From: Saussurea involucrata
Taxonomy: Eukaryota; Streptophyta; Magnoliopsida; Asterales; Asteraceae
Length of the DNA stretch: 64,000 nucleotides
Assembly: GCA_033807775.1 (NCBI GenBank)
Contig: CM066321.1
Location: forward strand, 252,390,422-252,454,421
Direction of reading: 5' to 3'
The position numbers and the translations under genes are program-made. Below, piece after piece: positions 1-8,242 of the stretch (positions are counted from its first letter, which is position 1; each line of letters starts with the position of its first letter). The notes below the pieces were generated by a model. The model was given only the letters and a program-made list of their open reading frames with translations, ran no database searches and was not told the origin of the DNA.

Positions 1-577
1 AGCTCAACAGAGCTCTGGCAGAAGATCAACAGAAGAACTGTTCATACCCGAAGACCAACAGAGTTCTGTCATAACACGCTCTGTTGAAGTGAAGACCTCT
101 GTTATGCCTAAGTCTCGTAGAAATCCGAAGTGTCAGATACGTGTCCACACCTTTCCACGTATGCCCTAAAGATTGGAGACACACTTTCCACGTGTCATTC
201 CAGGGTACGATAGTACACTGTCTACACTTTATGATGCTATATATAGCGAGGTAGTGGAACAAACAATTGTAAGATTTTGGAAGAATAGTTTTCCACAATT
301 GTAAAAGCACACTGTCATATCCTCATAGCACTATCCCGTACGATATTGTCTCTGTGATTTCTTGATACACCATTGATCTTGTTCTTGGTGTTATCTTTAT
401 CAATATACGAGCAGCGTTTCTTATTTGATCTTGTTATCATATTCCTGTTCTATATTTGATATCACAGTTTACATATCGTCTCATACAATCACTCACTTTA
501 ATGGCTTTATATTTAAATGCTTCCGCTGTCTATTTAACTACCATTATCGTGATACGACGTGAATCTGGGAACCAACA
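1..577 (+). repeat. Element A 5' LTR (3' four fifths)
   Basis: Direct repeat of 12524-13100 at a constant offset of 12523, with substitutions seen near 228, 266 and 517 and no indels. It ends in CCAACA two bases before the primer site. It carries a G-box-like CCACGTGTC near 189-197 and a TATA box at 238-245. Confidence 0.95.
238..245 (+). promoter_or_regulatory. TATA box of element A LTR
   Basis: TATATATA about 40 bp downstream of a G-box-like CCACGTGTC, in the expected place for the U3/R boundary. The same box is at 12761-12768 in the 3' LTR. Confidence 0.7.
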
Positions 578-579
578 AT

Positions 580-591
580 TGGTATCAGAGC
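580..591 (+). other. Primer binding site (initiator tRNA-Met), element A
   Basis: TGGTATCAGAGC, complementary to the 3' end of plant initiator tRNA-Met, two bases after the LTR end. It is where minus-strand DNA synthesis starts. The same site occurs in B, C, D and E. Confidence 0.95.
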
Positions 592-857
592 TTGCTTGAT
601 TTGCTCAAATCAAGGCATCCAATCTACCAAGGTTGGTTCACTGTTGTTGATTGTGTGTGTGTTTAAAAGCCTCATTATACTCTGTTTTACTGCTTAAAGT
701 ATTTTACATCTTCTCAGTTCATTTAATATCATACTAAGCTTTCCAGTCTAGATTAAAACATCTGTTCTACTATTTCATTGGTTACTGTTCCTCATACTTT
801 AGCTTATTCTCATTATAGACCATTTGAAACTCTCATACTCTGTTTTCTTTTCAAAAA

Positions 858-2546
858 ATGGCAAACATCAACGCCATTTATACTGCTGGTTCTCTGACCA
901 AGCCTCCTACTCTTCTGAGGGATGAATACCCTCAATGGAAGATTAGGATGGTCAACTTCCTTGATGGAATGGATAAGGACTTAATGCGATCTGTCACGAA
1001 TGGACCATTCCAACCCATGGTTTATGTCCCACGTGTACCCGCAACAGAAACCACTGATGAGATTCCTGCTCACTTCGAACCCAAAACCACTGGGATTACC
1101 GAAGAAGAAAAGAGCAAAATGGAAAATGACCTTAAAGCAGTGAGACTTCTGATTATGGCCATTCCGAACGATATATTTCAAGAACTAGACTCATGTGTTA
1201 CTGCCAAGGAAATCTGGGATCAACTTCTAAATCAACTTGAGGGTGGTATCAAAACCCAAAAGAACAGAAGGACCCAGTGTATAAATGAATACAATGATTT
1301 CAAGGCACTTCCTGAGGAAACCTTACAACAGACCTACAACAGATTTAATATTCTGATTAACAAATGTAAAAAGTGTGGGGTTGTTAGGTCGAAGGAAGAT
1401 AACAATGTTCTGTTTTTGAAAATTTTAAATGATGAATGGTTGAATCTGTCCATGTCTTTACAAGCTAATCAGGACTTAGATGCATGGTCTCTTACTGATG
1501 TGTATGGCACTCTGGCCGCACAAGAGAAGGATGTTGTCAAGCAAAAAGGCAAATCCACCATTGCAGGTCCTATCGCTTTGATTTCAGAATCTAAGAACTC
1601 AGCAGAAGAGAAACTCAACAGAGATGGCCCTAGCAGAGATAAGAAAAGAGATAAAAAGAAAGGGAAGAAGAGCTTGGTTGCAGAAAGTGATGATGAAAGG
1701 AGTTCATCAGATGAGGATAGTGATATAAATGCCTTTGCTAAATCTCTTGCGTTAATAACTCAACAATTTACCCAGAGATTTGGTAACAGGACATTTGACA
1801 GAAGAAAAAGGTACGAAAGAGAAGAAAAAGGTGACAGAAGTTATACTACACCTCAACATAATCACCAGAACAGAAACCCGACAGAACAGAGACCTCAACC
1901 TCAACAGAAGTACAACGCTCCTGGTCCACAAAAGACTGATGCTGCACAACCCATCAACCAAAACGATGGTCGTTGTTTCAGATGTGGCAAACCTGGCCAT
2001 TTCTCTGCTAACTGTAGAGGAAAACTTGTAAAAGATCAAGACTACTACAAGAACAAATACAAGTACAACTACAGAGAAAGGAGTTATGTCGCCGAGATGG
2101 AGAATTGGATCTCTGACTCATCCTCTGATGATGAACCAGAGCAAGCCAATGTTGCTGTAGATGATGAAAGTATGACAGAGGTTGACTGGATGACTGGAGA
2201 ACGAATAGAGAGAACAGAAGAAGAAGATATAGCTCATGCATTCGCTCTTACTGTAACAGAGCCAGACGACAGAGCGCTGGAGACCATTAAACCCAGTACC
2301 AAGGTATGTTCCTCCGAATCCAAGTCTGACTCAGAACTGGAAATGCATGTTTCGCAATTAACTGAGGAATTTCAATTACTGAAACAAAAGCTTTCTGAGG
2401 AAAAAGAGCTAAGAAAGCTAGCTCAGAAGGATCTGTCCTTCTACAAGAGAGAGAAAACTCTCTTGGAACAAGAAAAGGAAGATATCTTCAAGGAGAAATC
2501 TGAGCTAGAGATCTTACAGCAGAAAGAGAAAAGTACTTTTTTCTAA
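858..2546 (+). CDS. gag: Element A gag, N-terminal part (capsid and zinc knuckle)
   Basis: Structural protein that forms the virus-like particle and binds the element RNA. The 562-codon frame starts at an ATG about 280 bp after the LTR. Residues about 1-220 resemble the copia-type gag polypeptide (UBN2 family), including the motif PPTLLRDEYPQWKIRM. Basic Ser/Asp-rich stretches follow, then a CCHC zinc knuckle (C-x2-C-x4-H-x4-C) near residues 373-386, acidic serine-rich segments, and a coiled coil from about residue 490. The frame ends early just after a run of T near 2535-2541. The homologous coiled coil continues one frame over, so a one-base insertion in the T-run is the likely cause. Element C gag has the same opening motifs. 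Confidence 0.88.
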   Translation: MANINAIYTAGSLTKPPTLLRDEYPQWKIRMVNFLDGMDKDLMRSVTNGPFQPMVYVPRVPATETTDEIPAHFEPKTTGITEEEKSKMENDLKAVRLLIMAIPNDIFQELDSCVTAKEIWDQLLNQLEGGIKTQKNRRTQCINEYNDFKALPEETLQQTYNRFNILINKCKKCGVVRSKEDNNVLFLKILNDEWLNLSMSLQANQDLDAWSLTDVYGTLAAQEKDVVKQKGKSTIAGPIALISESKNSAEEKLNRDGPSRDKKRDKKKGKKSLVAESDDERSSSDEDSDINAFAKSLALITQQFTQRFGNRTFDRRKRYEREEKGDRSYTTPQHNHQNRNPTEQRPQPQQKYNAPGPQKTDAAQPINQNDGRCFRCGKPGHFSANCRGKLVKDQDYYKNKYKYNYRERSYVAEMENWISDSSSDDEPEQANVAVDDESMTEVDWMTGERIERTEEEDIAHAFALTVTEPDDRALETIKPSTKVCSSESKSDSELEMHVSQLTEEFQLLKQKLSEEKELRKLAQKDLSFYKREKTLLEQEKEDIFKEKSELEILQQKEKSTFF

Positions 2547-2592
2547 AAAGGTTAAAGAGTACGAAAATCTGTTAAAACAGAAAACCGAAGAA

Positions 2593-3363
2593 ATGAAGAA
2601 GTCTGAGAATGAAAGACTTAACTCTGTCGCTTTAAAAGACTTTTTTCAAAAAGAAAGGGAAATCTTACATCAGTCCCTACAGAGAAAAGAACTTCAAATC
2701 AAAAAGTATCAGGATGCACAGGAGGTGCATGTTAAGATAAATTCTCAGATGGATACGCAAGGTCTTGGTTTCTCAGACCTTGCTCCCTGGAACGGAAAGA
2801 AGAAAACATCTCTGTTGACTACTTTCTGTGCTGGGAAAATCCAAGAGAATGTTATCTCTGGTAATGCTGTTTTCAAAAGAATTAAAACCTCGGACGTTTA
2901 CAAGAGGACGAAAAGGCTTGACTTTAGGAATGTCAGCTATGACTCCTTGGATCATGACAAGGTTCTTAAACCATCTTCAAAGTTTATTCTTGATCAAGGA
3001 AGAGCTAGAATCTTAATTCCTAACTCTGTCGAAAGTCTGGATCCAAAAGAGATTTTCAACTTTAATTCTTTCAAGGAACAGAAGACTGTCACTTCTGAGG
3101 CTGAATCCTCTGTTGAAATACCACAGAGCAAGCTCAACCCTGAAGCACCAGTCTTCTCTCCTACTTCTGAAACGATAAGAACATCTTTTGAAGAAGATCT
3201 CATGAAAGTTCTTAAAGAAAATGTTGTTTCTGATGCTTTAAAATCCAAGTTGAGAAGGTTTAAAACTGCAAAACCTGATTCTACAAAGCCTGTTTCTATG
3301 AGTAACACCTCCAACAGAGCCACCAGAGACTTTCTAGCCTCTGACAGTGACTCTGACCCTTAG
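2593..3363 (+). CDS. gag: Element A gag, middle coiled-coil part (after a frameshift)
   Basis: Continuation of gag in the +1 frame after the T-run near 2541. Open reading begins before 2593, so the first Met is not a real start. It is rich in Lys, Glu and Ser with a predicted coiled coil, and the segment around PWNGKKKTSLLTTF has a counterpart in element C gag (DPYTGNKRNKSLSSLF). It ends at a single TAG (3361-3363) beyond which the same frame stays open to 4044, so this is either a nonsense mutation or a readthrough site. No separate function is implied. Confidence 0.75.
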   Translation: MKKSENERLNSVALKDFFQKEREILHQSLQRKELQIKKYQDAQEVHVKINSQMDTQGLGFSDLAPWNGKKKTSLLTTFCAGKIQENVISGNAVFKRIKTSDVYKRTKRLDFRNVSYDSLDHDKVLKPSSKFILDQGRARILIPNSVESLDPKEIFNFNSFKEQKTVTSEAESSVEIPQSKLNPEAPVFSPTSETIRTSFEEDLMKVLKENVVSDALKSKLRRFKTAKPDSTKPVSMSNTSNRATRDFLASDSDSDP

Positions 3364-4044
3364 GTAGATGAGCAAATTTTCTGTACTCAACCAAATGCTT
3401 TGCACAAACCTAAACAGATACCGGCTGGATCCTTTGATTTAAAAGAAGACATATCATTTTTCAAGAAACAATCAAGATTTATACCGGTAACTGAGTTTAA
3501 TAACAAAGAATTCAGAATTCTTGCTTCTAACTCAACAGAAGTAAAAGGTAAGGTGAAGGCAAGTACTTTACTTAACAACACCTTTGTTCCAACTTTTAAA
3601 CCAATCAGATTTACACCAGAACAGAAGGGAAAATGGATAGTAAATGACAGACATACTTCCAATTCTGGTAGAAATCAAGAGATCAATTTTGAGAAAAGAG
3701 AATCTGTCTCAAAGAATAGTTCAAACAGAATGCATGGTCCTAGAGCTTTTCAGAATCAAACTCCATCTAATAAACGATTCTTGAATAACAACTTGCATCA
3801 ATCCTCATGTTCCATCAATTGCAATTGTGTTCATCTGTTAAGAAAACTGCAAAATCATATGAATGGACCTCACTGTGTTCTGAATCAGTCACAAAAGATG
3901 ATAAATCCCAAGACTGATCAGACCACACAGAAGAAAACCTCTGGCACAACATCAAAGAATGTAAAGCTTGTAGGAAAGACTGTTAACCCATCAAAGCCTA
4001 ACAAGAAAGGACCCATCATGCAATGGGTACCTAAAAGAAACTAA
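3364..4044 (+). CDS. gag: Element A gag, C-terminal part ending in the Trp-Val-Pro signature
   Basis: Same frame as the preceding segment, separated from it only by TAG. It is basic and Asn/Ser/Lys-rich, with a Cys-containing patch (CSINCNCVHLL) and the terminal signature GPIMQWVPKRN. The same W-V-P ending closes gag in B, C and D, so it marks the gag-pol boundary. The stop is TAA at 4042-4044, and pol continues in the same frame directly after it. Confidence 0.75.
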   Translation, partial: VDEQIFCTQPNALHKPKQIPAGSFDLKEDISFFKKQSRFIPVTEFNNKEFRILASNSTEVKGKVKASTLLNNTFVPTFKPIRFTPEQKGKWIVNDRHTSNSGRNQEINFEKRESVSKNSSNRMHGPRAFQNQTPSNKRFLNNNLHQSSCSINCNCVHLLRKLQNHMNGPHCVLNQSQKMINPKTDQTTQKKTSGTTSKNVKLVGKTVNPSKPNKKGPIMQWVPKRN

Positions 4045-4056
4045 TATGTCTTGCAG
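4027..4056 (+). promoter_or_regulatory. Intron-like segment at the gag-pol junction, element A
   Basis: A 30-nt segment starting GTACCT right after the conserved Trp codon. It contains CTAAT (a match to the plant branch-point consensus CURAY) overlapping the gag stop, and ends in TTGCAG just before the protease codons. Skipping it would fuse gag and pol in frame. Equivalents are 17877-17908 (B), 46326-46354 (C) and 43371-43401 (D). A 30-nt intron is below the usual plant minimum, so the CAG may instead serve a more distant upstream donor. Confidence 0.4.
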
Positions 4057-7000
4057 AAGCCTCATGTGCAGATCTGGTACCTAGATTCAGGATGTTCCAG
4101 GCACATGACAGGCAATAAGGAGCTGCTGACTTCATTCATGAACAAAAAAGGAAGTGCAGTCACCTTTGGAGGAGACAATGGAGGACAAATTAGAGGTTAT
4201 GGTACTCTGGTAAATGGTGGTGTTTCAGTTTCCGAAGTTGCTTATGTTGAAGGATTAAATCATAATCTTCTCAGTATAAGTCAACTCTGTGATCATGGGT
4301 TCGATGTCAATTTCAGGAAGAAGTTTTGTTCATTATTACTTTCTGAGTCTGGTCAAGAACTTTTAAGAGCCGACAGAAAAGGCAATCTTTATAAAATGAA
4401 TTTTAATCCAAACCAGGGAACTACAACAGAGAAACTCTGTTTAGTCTCTTTGAACAAAGAAGATGCCTGGCTCTGGCATAAAAGATTTGCTCACTTAAAA
4501 TTTTCAAATCTTGACAAACTCGTGAAATTGAACTTGGTAAAAGGTCTTCCTTCGCTGAAATTTGACAAAGACCATCTATGCTCTGCTTGTGAGTTTGGAA
4601 AAATGAAAAGATCCTCACACAGAACCAAGAGTGATCACAATTGCTTAAGACCTTTGCATATGCTTCATGTGGATCTCTGTGGTCCAATCTTTGTGCAAAG
4701 TCTGTCTGGCAAGAAGTATATTCTTGTGCTTATTGATGAATATTCTAGGTATACTTGGATTGAGTTCATCAGAGCAAAATCCGATGTCCCAGAAATTCTG
4801 ATAAGTTTATTGAGAAGGATACAGGTTCTGTTAGGACTAAAAGTGCAAAAGTTGAGAAGTGACAACGGGACAGAATTCAAAAATACTCGAATAGATTCTT
4901 ATCTATCAGAAGAAGGAATTTCCCAAAACTTTTCAGCTACCAGAACTCCACAACAGAATGGCGTAGTGGAGAGAAAGAACAGAACTCTGGTAGAGGCCGC
5001 CAGAACCATGTTGGCCGGTTCTGTCCTTCCCATCAACTTCTGGGCAGAAGCAGTCTCAACAGCTTGTTTTGTTCAAAACAGAGCTGTAATAGTGAAAAGA
5101 TTTAAAAAGACGCCTTATGAACTCATCAATAACAGAAGACCAAACGTGAAATATTTTCATGTTTTTGGGTGTAAATGTTATGTCTTGAACGACCGAGAAC
5201 AGCTGGGTAAATTTGACAAGAAAGCGGACGAAGAAATCTTTATTGGTTATTCCCTGACCTCTAGAGCCTACAGAATCTACAACACCAGAACTCGCGTCAT
5301 TCAAGAAAGCGTGAACGTGTCCTTTGATGAAAGTACATCAAGTACCTCTGATCGCAAATCAACAGAGGGGACACCAACAGAACAGAAGAAGCCTAGTTCT
5401 TCAAAATCAAGGGAAGAAGATATCAATCTCCTATTCGACGATTTCTTCGATGATGATGATGATTCCTCTGTCAACAACAGAGGAGATCAAGCTCAAAGTT
5501 CAACAGAACAAAATCTGACAGGTACAACTCTTACTGGTCCCTCCAATATTTCACCATCTACTTCTCTGTCTACAGGTATAATTCAGAGAAACGAGGAACC
5601 ACAACCAGAACCTACACAAGAGCCATCATCACCTCTGCTAACAAATATCGGCAGAAACTCCCTGTTTGAAAATTCACCTTCGCAGAGCCCTGTTGGCAAT
5701 CCACAGAGCAATGAGGCCACTCTTCAGAGTTGTGTGCCACAGAACCCTGGCACCAACCCTCAGAGCTCTGTTGCTGAAGATCGTCTTTTCTCATCTGAAG
5801 CACAAACCCCTCCTGTTGTCCATGCTCCCATGACAAAATGGACTAAGGATCACCCCCAATATCTTATAATTGGTGCTGCTGAAGATGGTGTCAAGACAAG
5901 ATCGGCTACAATCAACGAAGCTTTCTTTGTTAACTTTTTGAGCATGATTGAGCCGAAAAGAATTTCTGAAGCACTTGAAGACCCAAACTGGATCGAAGCT
6001 ATGCAAGAAGAGCTTCTTGAATTCGAGAGAAATAAAGTTTGGTCCTTGGTTCCACTCCCAAAAGGCAAATCAGCCATTGGAACCAAGTGGGTGTTTAGAA
6101 ACAAGAAGGATGAAGATGGGATTATCATCAGAAACAAAGCCCGTCTGGTTGCAAAAGGATACTGTCAAGAAAAAGGAATTGACTATGACGAGACTTTTGC
6201 TCCTGTGGCTAGGCTAGAAGCAATCAGAATCTTCTTAGCTTATGATGCTCACAAGGGTTTCAAGGTCTACCAAATGGACGTCAAATCTGCCTTCCTAAAT
6301 GGCAGACTACAAGAAGAAGTCTATGTCCAGCAACCACCTGGTTTTGAAAATTCGGAGTTTCCAGACCACGTTTACAAGCTAGACAAAGCTCTGTATGGGC
6401 TTAAGCAAGCTCCCAGAGCCTGGTATGAAACTCTGTCCAATTTTCTGTTGGTTAATCACTTCGAGAAAGGTACTGTCGATAAAACAATATTCTTTAGGAG
6501 ATACAAGAATGATATACTTCTGGTACAAATATATGTTGATGACATTATTTTTGGGTCAACACGGCAAGAGTACTGTGATAAGTTTGAGGATTTGATGAAA
6601 AGTGAATTCAAAATGAGCATGATGGGAGAACTTTCTTTCTTCCTTGGTTTACAAGTAAAACAAACCGACAAAGGGACTTTCATAAGTCAGTCCAAATATA
6701 TCTCTGACATTTTGAAAAAGTACAATTTTAACAACTCAAATTCAATGAAAACTCCTATTGCCACTGGAGTTAAGCTTGACCCTGACCTTAATGGTGAACC
6801 AACAGATGTCAAGAACTACAGAGGTATGATAGGGTCACTTCTGTACTTAACTGCCAGTAGACCCGATATAATGTTTGCAACGTGTCTCTGTGCTAGATTT
6901 CAGGCTAATCCTAAAGTTTCGCATTTCTCTGCCGTCAAGCGCATATTTAAATATCTGAAAGGGACTCAATTTTTGGGTCTCTGGTATCCTCTGAATTCTA

Positions 7001-7476
7001 GTTTCGAGCTTGTAGCATATACAGATTCAGACTATGGAGGATGCAAGAACGACAGAAAGAGTACGTCTGGTAGCTGTCAATTTCTTGGAGAGAAGTTAGT
7101 AAGTTGGACATCCAAGAAACAGAACTGCGTGTCCACCTCTACAGCCGAAGCAGAATACGTTGCTGCTGCTAGTTGTTGTTCTCAAGTTCTCTGGATGAAA
7201 ACTCAACTCAAGGATTACGGCTTGGAGTATGACAGAATTCCAATTTTGTGTGACTCCAAAAGCGCAATAGCAATCACAGCTAATCCAGTTCAACACTCAA
7301 AGACCAAGCATATCGATATAAGGTATCACTTCATAAAAGATAATGTTGAAAAAGGGACTATTGAAATGTATTTCGTTTCAACAGACTTCCAACTTGCTGA
7401 TCTTTTTACAAAAGCCCTTGATGAAAGGAGATTTAACTTCTTAATCAGCAAATTGGGTATGCTGAACATGTCCTAA
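4051..7476 (+). CDS. pol: Element A pol polyprotein (protease, integrase, reverse transcriptase, RNase H)
   Basis: Intact 1141-codon frame; reading is open from 4045 and the true start is unclear. Aspartic protease active site LDSGCSRHMTG lies near residues 11-21. The GAG-pre-integrase/HHCC zinc region is near 140-185. The integrase core shows HVDLCGP (about 206), RSDNGTEF (about 269) and the Glu of VVERKNR (about 306), matching a D,D-35-E triad. Reverse transcriptase spans about 630-900 with the catalytic YVDD near 828. RNase H follows, with YTDSDYGG near 990 and STAEAEYVA, and the end reads SKLGMLNMS. The product would cut the polyprotein, copy the RNA and insert the DNA. All key catalytic residues are present, so this is the most complete pol in the window. 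Confidence 0.95.
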   Translation: MQKPHVQIWYLDSGCSRHMTGNKELLTSFMNKKGSAVTFGGDNGGQIRGYGTLVNGGVSVSEVAYVEGLNHNLLSISQLCDHGFDVNFRKKFCSLLLSESGQELLRADRKGNLYKMNFNPNQGTTTEKLCLVSLNKEDAWLWHKRFAHLKFSNLDKLVKLNLVKGLPSLKFDKDHLCSACEFGKMKRSSHRTKSDHNCLRPLHMLHVDLCGPIFVQSLSGKKYILVLIDEYSRYTWIEFIRAKSDVPEILISLLRRIQVLLGLKVQKLRSDNGTEFKNTRIDSYLSEEGISQNFSATRTPQQNGVVERKNRTLVEAARTMLAGSVLPINFWAEAVSTACFVQNRAVIVKRFKKTPYELINNRRPNVKYFHVFGCKCYVLNDREQLGKFDKKADEEIFIGYSLTSRAYRIYNTRTRVIQESVNVSFDESTSSTSDRKSTEGTPTEQKKPSSSKSREEDINLLFDDFFDDDDDSSVNNRGDQAQSSTEQNLTGTTLTGPSNISPSTSLSTGIIQRNEEPQPEPTQEPSSPLLTNIGRNSLFENSPSQSPVGNPQSNEATLQSCVPQNPGTNPQSSVAEDRLFSSEAQTPPVVHAPMTKWTKDHPQYLIIGAAEDGVKTRSATINEAFFVNFLSMIEPKRISEALEDPNWIEAMQEELLEFERNKVWSLVPLPKGKSAIGTKWVFRNKKDEDGIIIRNKARLVAKGYCQEKGIDYDETFAPVARLEAIRIFLAYDAHKGFKVYQMDVKSAFLNGRLQEEVYVQQPPGFENSEFPDHVYKLDKALYGLKQAPRAWYETLSNFLLVNHFEKGTVDKTIFFRRYKNDILLVQIYVDDIIFGSTRQEYCDKFEDLMKSEFKMSMMGELSFFLGLQVKQTDKGTFISQSKYISDILKKYNFNNSNSMKTPIATGVKLDPDLNGEPTDVKNYRGMIGSLLYLTASRPDIMFATCLCARFQANPKVSHFSAVKRIFKYLKGTQFLGLWYPLNSSFELVAYTDSDYGGCKNDRKSTSGSCQFLGEKLVSWTSKKQNCVSTSTAEAEYVAAASCCSQVLWMKTQLKDYGLEYDRIPILCDSKSAIAITANPVQHSKTKHIDIRYHFIKDNVEKGTIEMYFVSTDFQLADLFTKALDERRFNFLISKLGMLNMS

Positions 7477-8121
7477 CACTATTTATCACTCAACAGAACT
7501 CTGATGTTCCTACCAGAGATCTGTCAAAATAGTTGGGTAGGATAGTTCAACAGAGCCTCTGTCATTCACCAGAGCTCTGTAAAACATACTTTTTCAACAA
7601 GCTTCCAGTGAATTCGTTTGTATATATCTCTGTAAATATTTCTTTTAGCAAGTTTTTTAAGCTCATATTTCTAGGGGGAGCTTATAAAAGAAAATATGCA
7701 TGGTTTTAGGGGGAGCAAGTCAAAAAAAAAATCCTGATTTCAAATTCATATGACTTGGCTCTCTTGATCTTGAAAGAAAAATCTTTTTGAAAGAGGGAAA
7801 ACCTGTTCTGATGAAATTCTTTTGAGAAAGTCGAACTTAGCAGAACCAGAGCCTCTGTTGTTTCTCATCAGATCTCTGTTGAAAATTGTTGGTCAATTCT
7901 GTCCTTGTTCTTTGATTCTTCACATCAGATACAGAATTTTAAAATGTTTTTGGGTAAAGGTGAAACATGATTGGTCACTGAGCAAAGTTGAAAAGATCAT
8001 TTCAACAGAGAAAGAAAATAACTGAGCTCCACCAGAGCTCTGCTAGTTTCTCTGCCCCGTCATCAGAAACACGTCAGCAGAGATGCGGGTCATTCTTTGA
8101 AAATCACCCACATGTTTCCCG
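7477..8121 (+). other. Element A spacer between pol and ORF3
   Basis: Non-coding stretch of about 640 bp rich in the element's ACAGAG/CTCTG motif. It contains two AGGGGGAG polypurine motifs and, toward its end, an ACGT core near 8070. No credible gene is seen. Confidence 0.7.
7673..7715 (+). promoter_or_regulatory. Two internal polypurine-tract-like motifs, element A
   Basis: AGGGGGAG at 7673-7680 and again at 7708-7715, the same core as the terminal tract at 12376. They lie between pol and ORF3, where element C also has two (37500-37557, minus). Multiple polypurine tracts are a reported feature of Sireviruses and could give extra plus-strand priming sites. Confidence 0.65.
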
Positions 8122-8129
8122 TATAAATA
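8122..8129 (+). promoter_or_regulatory. Candidate internal promoter (TATA box) for element A ORF3
   Basis: TATAAATA followed by CCCAACTT, 121 bp upstream of the ORF3 ATG. Element C has TATAAAACCCAACTT 123 bp upstream of its ORF3 ATG and B has TATATATA 100 bp upstream. All three share ACCTGCAAC in the leader (8233-8241 here). A pyrimidine-rich TTTTCCCTCTCAG at 8185-8197 could instead be a 3' splice site. A dedicated promoter is an inference from position and conservation. Confidence 0.5.
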
Positions 8130-8242
8130 CCCAACTTCAACCCATTTCACTCTTACGCTTAACAACCATTTCAAACCCTTCATCTTTTCCCTCTCAGAAA
8201 CCTATACCTTGTGGTTCTCAAGAATAACCCTAACCTGCAACA

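Noticed and set aside
26..310. 94-codon minus-strand ORF in the A LTR, repeated at 12549-12833
   Set aside because: It lies wholly in LTR sequence opposite the LTR promoter, has no recognisable domain, and exists twice only because LTRs are repeated.
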